Assembly: GCA_009746045.1 (NCBI GenBank)
Contig: RPFO01000731.1
Location: forward strand, 1-64,000
DNA: 64,000 nucleotides
Source of the DNA: Mesostigma viride
Taxonomy: Eukaryota; Streptophyta; Mesostigmatophyceae; Mesostigmatales; Mesostigmataceae
Direction: 5' to 3'
Both the position numbers and the translations under genes were made by a program. The notes beneath the pieces are model-generated. The model made no database searches. It saw only the letters and a program-made list of their open reading frames with translations, and was not told the DNA's origin. The first letter of the stretch is position 1. Each line of letters begins with the position of its first letter. Of this stretch, positions 21,383 through 30,875 are shown piece by piece.

Positions 21383-21400
21383 TCTAGAGTGCTATATATA
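21383..21400 (+). promoter_or_regulatory. Late-type promoter motif upstream of MCP4
   Basis: TCTAGA, a 4-nt spacer, then a TATATATA run ending 8 nt before the MCP4 ATG, in a 41-nt intergenic gap that also carries an A-rich tract. It matches the motif before MCP3. Confidence 0.55.
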
Positions 21401-21408
21401 CCACCAGG

Positions 21409-22767
21409 ATGTCACACGCCGTTCTGTCTCTTCGCGCGAAGGGCCCCCAGGATGCCATGTTAACCGTTTCCCCCGAGGTCACCTTTTTTAAGAGCATGTA
21501 TCCCCGCCACACCAACTTTGCGTTTGCCGACACCGAGGTTGTCCCTTCAAGCGGCATCCCGGGTTTTGGCCGTATGGTGGAGTTCCAGCTGCCCAAGAGC
21601 GGCGATCTTATCACTAAGGCGTACGTCTACATCGAGCTGCCAAAACTGACGGAATGGAAGAATACGCCCCCAGCCGATGGCAGGGCCTGGTGGACGTTTT
21701 TTGACCCGTTTTATGATGACATCGCGCGCATCCTCGTCAAGAAGGTGGAGTTTCGCATCGGTGGCTACACCATCGAGGAAATGACCGGCGAGTTTATGCA
21801 CGTGTGGGACCAGCTGACGCGCGACCCCAGCACCAGCCACGTGGAGACCGCCCCCACGCGCCACGGTGGCGTGGTGAGGAAGTTTGGCGGTGGCCAGACT
21901 GCTGTCTACCCGAGCTACATTTACATCCCCCTGCAGTTCTCGTTCTGCGTGGAGGAGGGCATGGCGCTCCCTATCATCGCGTTGCAGTACCACGACGCCC
22001 GCATCCGCATCCAGGTGGCTACCAAGGATGAAATTTTCACGCACATGGCGGGTGGGCCCAAGTACCCCGGCACCTCCCTGGCGGCTCTCCCTAAGCTGTG
22101 GAACTCTATCGCTACCACAGACCCCACCTACCGAACGGACATGGTCAACCGTTTGGGGGACATCAGCAAGATGCGCCTGGTCCTGCGCTACGTTTATCTG
22201 GACGATTTTGAGAGGCGGCAATTCGCCACCAACGCGCACGAGTACCTCATCACAGCGACGCAGCAATACGATCACTTTGTTGAGAACACTGACCTGGAAA
22301 CCATCACCCTGCCGTTCTCCCATCCCATCAAGGAGCTCATCTTCTTCTACAAGGCTGATAACCGCTTGACCGACCCGGCCACCTCAAATGACCCCACCCA
22401 GGCAGTTTGGAACTTTACCAACAAGAATAACCCCGGTGGCCACCTTTTCACCACCGCTAACCTGACGCTCAACTCCCAGCAGGTGTTTGGGGAGGGGCGC
22501 GACCCTGTCTACTTTTCTTACCTGCTGCCCCTGCAGACCCACACGCGCATTCCCAGGGACAAGCACGTCTACGTCATCCCGTTCGGTCTCAAGCCAGAGG
22601 ACTGGAAGCCCACTGGCACCATCAACTTCTCTCGTTTAGATACCGTCAAGCTGGTGCTGAAGGGGATGAGCACCACTCTGCCCAAGGGTATCATCACCAT
22701 CTACGCGCGGTCGTTCAATGTTCTCAAGATCACTAATGGCATGGGCGGGCTGCGGTTCGCATCTTAA
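21409..22767 (+). CDS. Major capsid protein 4 (intact)
   Basis: Intact 452-aa double jelly-roll MCP, close to the usual NCLDV MCP size. Blocks: RAKGPQDAMLTVSPEVTFFK, MYPRHTNFAFADTE, VEFQLPKSGDLITK, VEFRIGGYTIEEMTGEFMHV, IPLQFSFCVEEGMALPI, ALQYHDARIRI, RYVYLDDFERRQFATNAHEYL, ELIFFYKAD, GTINFSRLDTVKL, YARSFNVLKITNGMGG. As the compact, complete version it is the best candidate for the principal shell protein. Tandem with MCP3, same strand, each with its own TATATA box, so probably separate late transcripts. Confidence 0.95.
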   Translation: MSHAVLSLRAKGPQDAMLTVSPEVTFFKSMYPRHTNFAFADTEVVPSSGIPGFGRMVEFQLPKSGDLITKAYVYIELPKLTEWKNTPPADGRAWWTFFDPFYDDIARILVKKVEFRIGGYTIEEMTGEFMHVWDQLTRDPSTSHVETAPTRHGGVVRKFGGGQTAVYPSYIYIPLQFSFCVEEGMALPIIALQYHDARIRIQVATKDEIFTHMAGGPKYPGTSLAALPKLWNSIATTDPTYRTDMVNRLGDISKMRLVLRYVYLDDFERRQFATNAHEYLITATQQYDHFVENTDLETITLPFSHPIKELIFFYKADNRLTDPATSNDPTQAVWNFTNKNNPGGHLFTTANLTLNSQQVFGEGRDPVYFSYLLPLQTHTRIPRDKHVYVIPFGLKPEDWKPTGTINFSRLDTVKLVLKGMSTTLPKGIITIYARSFNVLKITNGMGGLRFAS

Positions 22768-23197
22768 ACAAACCGAGTCACAAGGAAATCGCTCATGTGG
22801 ACAAGCGCGCTTGCCACGTGAATAGGCTGCATTCATAATCAACACCGCTGGAGTGGAGTTTTATTCATTACTTAAAATACTAATAAAAACAGGTTTTCAT
22901 TACACACGTTGTCATACTCGAGTTCATTCGTGAAAAGCAATACTGTATCATCAACAACAAGTGTGGCACGGGAGTAGCAGTGTACTGCACGCGTGCTAAC
23001 ACACCTTCACCCAAGCGCGAACCTTCCGCATCCAGCGTGCAATGTCGGCACGGTGCGGGTGGGGTCGCGTGGTCTGCAACCGCAGCAAAACAAGAACAGG
23101 CGCGATAGATAGATGCGTGAGTGACTAGCATTCCAATGGACACGCTTCAAGGTCGCAGAAAGCAGGAATGCATTAGAAAGTTGACAGATTACCAACC
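22768..23197. other. Intergenic region, no gene seen
   Basis: 430 nt between the convergent MCP4 and MYND-finger genes. It has ATTAATAAA-like A/T-rich stretches near 22870-22890 that could be 3'-end signals, but no ORF with viral-like composition and no obvious repeat. Nothing further seen. Confidence 0.5.
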
Positions 23198-23988
23198 TTA
23201 CTGGACCCTCATGTAGTCTCGCATCAGGAAATAGGCGTTGAGGTTGGTCCTCACCAGGTCAACCCACTGCTCCCTCGTGGGCCCCCTATACCCAGCCACC
23301 ATCTGGCAGATGGTGCGGTGCAAGTGCCAATCCTGTGACTGGCAATCCTTGCTGCAGTACCTGACAGACAGGCACCCTGCACACTTGGTGAGCCTGACTC
23401 CAGGCTCCACCTGCCTACACCAAGAGCACGCCCTGTTGGCAATATCCCACGAATAGCCTGGGGGGCCATAAAACTCCCCCAGAGCTCGTCCGACTTCTGA
23501 CGGCACGCGGGGCTCAGAATGAGCGACCCGTTGGAAATGAAGAAAGGGCATCTTGCCTCCGTCATCTCCTCCGAAGCGTGGGTTACAAACTCTTCCTCTA
23601 GAAAAGCGGAGAAGGAAGAAACAAACTGGCTGGGTGGTACAAAATTGCACACCATACCCAGGAGCCACTGCCTCACCACACTGGAGGGCTCATCAATCAG
23701 AGGAAAGAGCAGGGTGGTGGCATATTCATCTGCCTCGTTGATAACGGGGGGCTCGACCCCGAATCCGGCGAATGTCTGTGCTCTGTCCATTCTGATGATT
23801 GGCAGTAAAACAGAGATGTGATCTGGGGTGACAATGTCTTCAAGCGCCTGAAGTTTGAACACCATCATCATCCTTTCATCAGCTAACACGTCCGATTCGC
23901 GCATTCCAGGCGGAATGGTGATTTCTAATAAAAGCACCCCATCGTCGGAAAGGACCTGAAGGGTGGCTGGTCTCTCAACATAAGCCAT
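23198..23988 (-). CDS. MYND zinc-finger protein (one frameshift)
   Basis: From ATG 23988 (MAYVERPATLQVLSDD; an upstream in-frame ATG lies at 24126) a ~175-aa unassigned acidic domain precedes a classical MYND finger: CSWC, CAGC, YCSKDCQSQDW, H, C. This is the eukaryotic C6HC pattern for protein-protein contacts in transcription and chromatin factors. The frame changes once, in the six-G run at 23460-23465 just before the finger. Total about 263 aa. MYND proteins are host-type; in a virus they suggest capture from a eukaryote and a role in modulating host factors (inference). Confidence 0.75.
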
Positions 23989-24249
23989 GGCTGGCTGGCA
24001 ATGATACAGGCGACTTCCCACGGTCGGGTGCAAGGGATTGCTTCCTCCTTGCGGCTTTCTACCCAACTCCAACGTTTTTGGGAGGCGTGGGCGCATGACA
24101 GGCGTTTCGCCACAATGCATCCTCAATTTAACCCACGCTTTGGCCTACATTTAGGGGTCACTGTATAATTAAATAATATCAGGCGCTCCTATAAGTTAAC
24201 GGAGCGTCGCGCCGTCCGGTACAGTTGACACTAGGAACTCGGGGGTGGT

Positions 24250-24550
24250 AAATTTACCACTTTTTATCACTTTTTACCACCTTTTTACCACCTCGGGGTG
24301 GTAAAAGAGGTCTTAGGGTGGTAAAAAGTGGTAAAAAGTGATAAAAAGTGATAAAAAGTGATAAAAAGTGATAAAAAGTGGTAAAAAAGTGGCAAATTAT
24401 ACCACTTTTTACCACAAAGTGGTAAAAAGTGGTAAAGTGGTGGTAAAAGGCTTGTGCAAGTGGTAAAAAGTGATAAAAAGTGGTAAAACCACAGAAGTGA
24501 TAAAAAGTGGTAAAAAAATAACACATGAGCATGCACACAAGTGGTAAAAA
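24250..24550. repeat. Left subterminal AAAAAGTGGT/AAAAAGTGAT array
   Basis: About two dozen near-identical 10-nt units (ggtaaaaagt, gataaaaagt), mostly in head-to-tail orientation with a few inverted ones, directly inside the left terminal repeat. It reads open in some frames as Tyr/His/Phe/Leu repeats, but those are artefacts of the unit. Confidence 0.8.
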
Positions 24551-25199
24551 CACAAGGGCTAAACCGACAAAAATGTCAGGCCCAAAACGACAAGAAAAGC
24601 ATCTTTATTCATTCAATCATTAAAATATTGGCATGGTTGTAAGGTGAACCTGCTACATAGGGTGTTTTTCAACCGTAGGAGACTTCTTGCGCCTGCGCCT
24701 GCCCCAACAGTATAACACGAGAAAAATCATGAGCTTTATTTCATTAAGTCATTAATGTGAAAAAAAAACTCAGCACCACTAAGGTGCATTATAGGGTTAT
24801 CATACAATATAGCCAATGTACCATCAAAGCCGCAAGCCACGAGGTAGCCATGGCTGACAGCGGAGATCATAACTTTCACGTTTGGGCACCGAATTTGGCT
24901 GTGAATATCACAGTCAATTCGTCTTTCAAAGACGCACACGCTGATATGATTTTCCGAAGCTATTGCGCAATATGTGACGAGCAAACGCTCCTCGACACAG
25001 GCAGCCTGGCGGCTGCGCTAAGCCCTGAAAATACGTCTGCAGCCTCGCCCTCAGGTCCGAAAGGCAGTGGTGACACTAGTCGCGCACTAGTGGTCGCCCA
25101 GATCCCTCATTTGATGCCCAGCACGTTGAACGCGTTGGGTCGGCACAGCGATCCCCCCTGCATTCAAACAAAGGCACACCGATAACCAAGAAAAGAGTA

Positions 25200-25410
25200 T
25201 GCAAATGTGTAGCCTTGTTCATTGAAATTATGGCTGGCTTACGCAAAGAGCGACTGTAAGATGACCTATACAGTGGGGCCGGAAACAGGTTGCTTGATGA
25301 GGACGTGTTTTTCGGGCTTCACTGGCCGGGAGTGTCTAGTGGTGAGAACCATTGCTGCGATCGCTTTCCCACCATTTACGACGAAATACCCGCAAATGAA
25401 AAACCACTGA
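25200..25410 (+). pseudogene. Diverged inverted copy of a decayed gene start
   Basis: The stretch from about 25203 to 25300 (gtgtagcctt ... atggctggctta ... gagcgact ... gtggggccggaaacag) is an imperfect inverted copy of 26040-26155. It codes for MTYTVGPETGCL where the other copy codes for MSYTVGPENSLL, then diverges. Reads as a degraded duplicate inside the CACTA-like element. Confidence 0.45.
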
Positions 25411-25559
25411 AACGGTCTAGCTAGTCAGTCATTACATTATCCATATGCCATGCATGTTTCCAAACGTCCAAGAACTGCACACGGTGCAAATGCAAAAATC
25501 CGGAGGACACGACTTCATTGCTTCATATTTGTATGCAGAAGAATAAATAAGTGATATGC

Positions 25560-26097
25560 ATTAAGGGCCCGCCTGCATAAAGGGCCTGCAGTCTGATGCG
25601 GGCCCAACGGCAGCACCGCCATAGCAGATAAGGGCCCGCAGTCTGAATGTCTGATGCGGGCCCACCGGCACCACCGCCATAGCAGAGCTCGAAGGGGTCG
25701 TGGTGCGCGTGAAACTTATTAAAGTCAATGTATGCCCTTTGTCGGTAGGTGCCGTTGGGGTCAAATTGGGTGCCGCCAAAATCGGGCCGACGCGTCAATA
25801 GACTGAGGCCGTCGATGAGTGCCATCGTGCGGCTTGGGTCACTTCTGTTGGAGAACTTTAGGTAAGTTAACTTAATGCAAACCACTGGTCGCCCGCGTCG
25901 GGAACCGGCCCAACGGCTCTCCCGCAACAGAAAATTACGCGGCATACTGCATAAGTCGTCGGATCGTTACGTTTCGACGGTCAAGATTTCAAGATGAGGT
26001 TTGCGTTCAATTTGCCGCAGTTTGCAACCCAGAGAAAGTAGTCGTTGCACTGGTTGCCCACGAGCAAGCTGTTTTCCGGCCCCACCGTGTAGCTCAT
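25560..26097 (-). pseudogene. Decayed gene inside the CACTA-like element
   Basis: On the minus strand ATG 26097 opens MSYTVGPENSLL followed by NDYFLWVANCGKLNANLIL, and stops at 25981. Another frame then continues from about 25945 with CIKLTYLKFSNRSD, TMALIDGLSLLTRRPDFGG and AYIDFNKFHAHHDPFELCYG. It fades into a tandem repeat (two ~58-bp copies of agggccYgcagtctgatgcgggccca..., 25575-25690). The segments look like real protein in consecutive order, so I call a broken cargo gene of about 150-180 aa. No family recognised. Confidence 0.4.
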
Positions 26098-27184
26098 CTA
26101 GTCGCTCTTCACGTCAGCCAGCCATTATTTCGCATGTAAGGCTACACATTTCCATCTCCATTCATATTCATAATCCTGCACGGCTCGACAGCGCGGACAA
26201 GGTAACGGCAGGCTCGAGCTACCATGGTCCGGATTCTCCCGATTTCTGGCCTGCGCTGGTTGTCTCTTTGATATTGGCAAAACTTTCCGGTAAGAGGTTT
26301 TTCGCAGTTTGGCTGTTTCGAAACGTTCATTAACTGAGATGCCTTCGGGTCAGGAGACTCACACAGCCGCGAAATCATGCCAAAGGTCCTATGTTCGATC
26401 CCTTGCTGGTAGCTTCTGAGCTTTCTTATTTTCTGTGTTCCGCGGAATCTCAGATTTGGGCCGCTAGCGTTTTCACGTTTCTTGCTTTCTGATCCGACGA
26501 CAATGTTGTGGCTTGCACGTGTGACATCTGGCGCATGGTGCGATTCATGTGTATGGGCTGCTTTGCCATAAGAGTGAGTGTTGGGTCATAAATCGTGTTC
26601 TACCCATTTGCTGCGTGGACCGTTAGGTGCTGGCGCGCTCTTCCTTGTAAAATGGTGATGTCTATATAAGGATCTGATATCTTTTTTTTCTCTTGCATAT
26701 TGTGTCGCGGTTTGCTTGGATTCTTGCAGGCACCACGGGAATGAAATGGGAGCGGTCAGCATGATAACCTAGCAAGCGACCAGATTTGTTAACCACTAGC
26801 TGCCATCGTATTTGATGAAAGGCAATGACGGATGTGTCATAAAGCCATAACAGTGTTGTATAGATGATACATTAAATGATCAATGGTTACAACTTCAGAA
26901 CCGCCTCTGAATGGCTAGTATGAATCGATAGGTTCTTGACGGCTATAAACATTAATTATTAAAACATTTTAATGAAACGATTTTGATTGCCGAGCTGTTT
27001 TGAACAGTGCTGTTGATTCACGTCCTGTTTTTCTCACTTTTCTCACGTCCTGTTTTTTTAGATCTCCTTTTCTCATTTTTTGGGGTCATCTCACCTTTGT
27101 GAGAAACGTGTTTTCTCACCCATTCTGACCCTATTTTCTCAGTTTTCTCACCCATTCTCAAAGCTGAGTTCCAAGTGAGATCTA

Positions 27185-27465
27185 TCTGCGTTTTTTACCA
27201 TTTTTACCACCGATTTTTTCACCTCCACCGGGGTATTTTTTACCACCTGTTTTCACCCTCGTTTTTACCACCTGGTGGTATTTTTTTTCCACGATGGCGG
27301 TCAGGTGGTAAAATGGAGGTGGTAAAGGCTTTTACCACCCCCTGTTTTACCACCTTTTACCACCTGTTTTACCCCTTTTTTACCACTTTTTATCACTTTT
27401 TATCACTTTTTACCACTTTTTACCACCGGGTGATATAGATTTTACCACTTTTTACCACTTATATC
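27185..27465. repeat. Right subterminal TTTTTACCAC array
   Basis: ttttaccacc/tttttatcac units repeated about twenty times, the reverse complement of the left array, ending at the right terminal inverted repeat. The stretch just outside it (27010-27170) has a different low-complexity repeat, ttttctcac. Confidence 0.75.
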
Positions 27466-27483
27466 ACCCCCGAGTTCCTAGTG

Positions 27484-28249
27484 GACCGACTCTAGTGAAT
27501 ATTCGATTCGTACGGTTGAGTGTAGTACCAGCGAGTCGAATCTCCCGAAATTGCTGTAGTGGAATGTGGCAGGACAGGGGCTGAAACGCACGTGGGAAAA
27601 CGCGTCAGTCGCGAGAAAGATGTTGTAAGATTCGCACTGTCAGACGCCTGGCGACTGGGGACTTGTAACCTGACGCACGTGGGAAAACGCGCCAGTCGCC
27701 CGAAATACGTGGCTCCCTGTTCAGATGCTCCTGGTGGATTGAAACCTATAAGCCTAATTATCTGCCGGGTGGGCAGACAAAACGTGCTGTTCAGCATTAC
27801 AGAATCCGGTATTCCATTCCAAAAGTGGTGTTTAGCATTACAAAATCTGTGATCCATCAGATCACGTGTGATTGCCAGGTCACATAAGGCTGACGAATTG
27901 TCACGAATACCACAAGTTATCGGAGGGATCTCGCTGAACCCTCCGTTTACGCCCTTTCTGACGTAAGTTGGGATCTTTTTTACCCTTGGATCTTGTTCAA
28001 AGGGCGCCTTGTCTCCCAAGTTTTCCAGAGGTTGGTCGCGCTGGGCAGGCAGAGAACTGGAGCCCCTCCGCGCCCGAATTGTATTAACAGGCGGCACACT
28101 GCACACAAGTGCACACCAGCCTGCCCAGTCCCCTGTAACAGGCGGCACACTGCACACAAGTGCACACCAGCCTGCCCCAGTCGCCTGTAACACAATTTTC
28201 CCACCCTTCCTGTCACATCGCCATTTGCCTGGAGGGGGGGCGCCTGATA
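27484..28249. repeat. Repeat-bearing intergenic region
   Basis: No supported gene in 766 nt. It holds a 26-bp direct repeat (cgcacgtgggaaaacgcg...cagtcgc, 27587-27612 and 27674-27699, one mismatch). It also holds a tandem duplication of 51/52 bp starting aacaggcggcacactgcac (28086-28136 and 28137-28188). A looser pair ttYagcattacaRaatc lies at about 27795 and 27833. The open frames here are read-through of these repeats. Confidence 0.65.
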
Positions 28250-30844
28250 ATGGCTTCCGGACGGGTTGCTTTTCCAGTCACGTGCCGTAACGCTGCAGTT
28301 TCGCATTCTGTGCATTGTGTCGCGGAAAATGGCTCGAAACTTGATATCACAGCCGTCAGACATCAGTTGGGAATGAAGAATGATTCCGTCATTCGCATGA
28401 TAACAGGCGAGAAGGTCATGATGCCGCCTGTTTTTGACGCCGATTGTGGCTGTGAAGAACACCAGTTTGTCCCCGTTTTGGAGGGACTGGAATGGATTCA
28501 TTACAAGAACCCCCAGCTGTTCTTTGCCATTTTGGAGGCTGGGATCAAGTCGGGAGCGTTTTCATTTGAAACGCCGACTTCTGCCGGTTCGGCTGTGTTT
28601 TCGGGCGCGCCCGGACCTTCCCAGGCGCGCCGTGCGCCCGTTAACGTATCTCGTGTCATCCCAGCACTGCCTGAGATGTATTTTGGTGTGCTTACTCCCT
28701 CTCAGCTGGGGAGCAAGTACCAGAATTTTCACGAGGATTACACCTTTTTCGACCTGCTGGGCATGACTGTGGCACTGGCCAAGGCAGACAAACATCTACA
28801 GTTTTCTGCAATGTGTCCCAAGACTCCAAATGCTGCCTGCAGATCCGTGTTCAGGTCCAGTGTTTTTAGGCAGGCTGCAAGGTGCCTGGGCAGTCAGCTG
28901 CAGGGGAGGGAGGTGGCTGGTGTGCCAGAAATAGCAGGGATTTATTACCAGGCAGAGACTGCTATTCTGATGGCCACCTGCATTTACCCCGAGCTCGCGT
29001 CGATGGCAGTCATCATCGCCGCTGAGATGAAGCTGGCAGACCCGCTGATGGTTGGCAAGTGGGCTGTAGAGATCCTGTGCACGGAACAGGGGGCTGTGAG
29101 TGCCACTGTCGCGTGGGGGCGGGAGCAGGAGGTCGCCACCAACCGCGCGCGCATGGTTGCTATCAAGCAGCAGCTGGAGGAGGCGCAGGAGCAGGTTTCT
29201 TATCTCAAGGTGAATTTGGAGACGGCATCCTCTGTCGCTGCTGACAAGGAGGAGGCGGCACGGCTCGAGTTGGAGAAGATGCGCGAGGAGCTGAATGTGG
29301 AGACCGCCAGGCGGGGGGCGGAGAGGGTGCGCACACAGGCGGTGGAGGCGGATCTGGTGAAGGCACGGGATGCGCTGGAGGCGGAGCTGGAGAAGGCACG
29401 GGATGCGCTGGAGGATGTGCAAGAGGAGCTGGCTGTGGCGACCACCTGGCATGAGGAGGATGAGGCGTGCTTGCAGGCGTCGCGGGCGGACCTGGCTGTG
29501 GTGCAGGCGGAGCTGGCTGTGGCGCAGGCGGGGCTGCAGAAGGCGCAGGCGGACCTGGCGGAGGAGGCGGGGCGCACGCGAGGGGCGCAGGCGGGGATGG
29601 AGACGACCCGGGCGGATCTGGATAAGGCGCGGGCGGAGCTGGAGAAGATGCGGTCGGACCTGGCTGTGGCGACCGCCAAGCGGGCGGAGGAGGAGGCGCA
29701 TTCGCGTGCGGTGAGGGCGGAGGGGGTGGTGCTTAGGAGTGCGTTGCTGTTGGAGCTGCAGAAGACGCAGGCGGAGCTGGAGAAGGCGCAGGCGGAGCTG
29801 GAGAAGGCGCGGGCGGATAAACAGTATCGTGAGCTGTCTGTGCGCGCACTGGAGTTGTCGCAAGCTGTAAATCATCTGCTGGTGCGGCAGGAGGCGGTGG
29901 ACGTGGCGCGGCAGCAGCAGCAGCAGGTGCGACAGCTGCTGGTGCGGCATGAGGTGCCACGCCCCCTTGGAATTGGCGCACCCGCAGCCCCACCTGCCTC
30001 TGCAGCCCCTGCCGCCGGCGCTGCACCCCCTGCCGCTGCCCGGCCAGCACCAGCAGCCCCACACGCCGCTGCAGCCCCACACGCCGCTGGAGCCCCTGGT
30101 GCCGCCGCTGGAGCCCCTGCCGCTGCCCGGCCAGCACCAGCAGCCCCACACGCCGCTGCAGCCCCACACGCCGCTGGAGCCCCTGGTGCCGCCGCTGGAG
30201 CCCCTGCCGCTGCCCGGCCAGCACCAGCAGCCCCAGCTGGCGCCGCCGCTGCTCACACTGTGCCGGCTGCAGCCCCTGCGCCGACCGCCCTGAGGTCCAT
30301 GATCGCCTCCGCTGTCCAATCAGCTGCAGCGGTCTACACCGCACCGCCCGCCGGCGACGGCATCGTCGAGGGAGTTGTGCCGCAGTACTACCACTACCCA
30401 TTCGGGGTCGAAGAGTATCTTCACGATCGTCTCGGCCGCAAGCCGACCACCCTTGAGTTCAACCTGCTGGAGGGCAGGGTGATGGATCGGTACGTCAACA
30501 GGATCGACATGGCCGAGGGGGGGGACCCTGTGACCATAAACGTCCACTCCAAGCCCATGAGGTACATGTTCACCCAGCAGCACCTGGGGATGCTCGACAG
30601 GGCATTCGAGGCTGCCAAGCTCAGGCTGGCGGTCGGCGGCGACACCCGCGCGCCGTTGGTGCCGGAGTCCGTTCCAGTTCGTCCCGTCTGTGGCTACGGC
30701 CCGCGCCCAGCATGGACCTACCCTGACACCCCGGCGCCTACCCCTGCGCTCGCTGTTGGTCCTGTGACCGGTGCCGCCGCCACCGCCGGCGATGACGAGA
30801 CCGTGCAGGGGGCTCCCAAGCGCGTGAAGAAGGAAAACCCATAG
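28250..30844 (+). CDS. Large coiled-coil protein with Ala/Pro minisatellite
   Basis: Starts at ATG 28250; the same frame is open to 28160, but that part is the upstream tandem repeat. About 864 aa. Residues 1-300 form an unassigned N-domain (LDITAVRHQLGMKNDSVIR, FFDLLGMTVALAKADKHLQF). Residues ~300-560 are a long heptad coiled coil (repeated KARAELEKMRSDLA-type units). Residues ~570-670 are an Ala/Pro-rich region built of an 87-bp (29-aa) unit in two full and one partial copies (30025-30240). The conserved-looking C-domain follows, ending in a basic PKRVKKENP tail that could be a nuclear localisation signal. Intact despite the repeats. Function unknown; a filamentous or scaffold role is inferred. 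Confidence 0.7.
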   Translation: MASGRVAFPVTCRNAAVSHSVHCVAENGSKLDITAVRHQLGMKNDSVIRMITGEKVMMPPVFDADCGCEEHQFVPVLEGLEWIHYKNPQLFFAILEAGIKSGAFSFETPTSAGSAVFSGAPGPSQARRAPVNVSRVIPALPEMYFGVLTPSQLGSKYQNFHEDYTFFDLLGMTVALAKADKHLQFSAMCPKTPNAACRSVFRSSVFRQAARCLGSQLQGREVAGVPEIAGIYYQAETAILMATCIYPELASMAVIIAAEMKLADPLMVGKWAVEILCTEQGAVSATVAWGREQEVATNRARMVAIKQQLEEAQEQVSYLKVNLETASSVAADKEEAARLELEKMREELNVETARRGAERVRTQAVEADLVKARDALEAELEKARDALEDVQEELAVATTWHEEDEACLQASRADLAVVQAELAVAQAGLQKAQADLAEEAGRTRGAQAGMETTRADLDKARAELEKMRSDLAVATAKRAEEEAHSRAVRAEGVVLRSALLLELQKTQAELEKAQAELEKARADKQYRELSVRALELSQAVNHLLVRQEAVDVARQQQQQVRQLLVRHEVPRPLGIGAPAAPPASAAPAAGAAPPAAARPAPAAPHAAAAPHAAGAPGAAAGAPAAARPAPAAPHAAAAPHAAGAPGAAAGAPAAARPAPAAPAGAAAAHTVPAAAPAPTALRSMIASAVQSAAAVYTAPPAGDGIVEGVVPQYYHYPFGVEEYLHDRLGRKPTTLEFNLLEGRVMDRYVNRIDMAEGGDPVTINVHSKPMRYMFTQQHLGMLDRAFEAAKLRLAVGGDTRAPLVPESVPVRPVCGYGPRPAWTYPDTPAPTPALAVGPVTGAAATAGDDETVQGAPKRVKKENP
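30025..30240 (+). repeat. 87-bp in-frame minisatellite
   Basis: Two complete and one partial copies of a unit beginning gccgctgcccggccagcacc, encoding AAARPAPAAPHAAAAPHAAG plus GAPGAAAGAP-like residues. The unit length is a multiple of three, so copy-number change keeps the frame. Confidence 0.8.
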
Positions 30845-30875
30845 ACTGTTGGTCGTTAGTTGTGTGGTGACATAG

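Larger units (their letters stand above)
24229..27483. mobile_element. CACTA-like non-autonomous element, 3.25 kb
   Basis: The ends are a perfect 19-bp inverted repeat, CACTAGGAACTCGGGGGTG, at 24229-24247 and 27465-27483. Just inside each end lie ~300 nt and ~290 nt of AAAAAGTGGT/AAAAAGTGAT units, in opposite orientation at the two ends (24250-24550 and 27185-27465). A 5'-CACTA start plus dense inverted subterminal repeats is the layout of CACTA (EnSpm-type) DNA transposons. No transposase is present, so it would be non-autonomous. The expected 3-bp target duplication is not seen; only a dinucleotide GA flanks both sides. The interior is AT-richer than the viral genes. Confidence 0.6.

Noticed and set aside
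24285..24553. Tyr/His/Phe/Leu-repeat protein
   Set aside because: It is the AAAAAGTGGT array translated; open in several frames by virtue of the unit.
24757..25185. Gene for a 142-aa protein inside the CACTA-like element
   Set aside because: Low-quality composition, no motif and poor start context; likely chance frame.
27492..28193. Minus-strand 233-aa protein
   Set aside because: Composed of translated 51/52-bp and 26-bp repeats, no conserved part.
28796..30319. 507-aa minus-strand protein antisense to the coiled-coil gene
   Set aside because: Arg/Leu/Ser/Gly shadow with the minisatellite translated in reverse; no independent signal.
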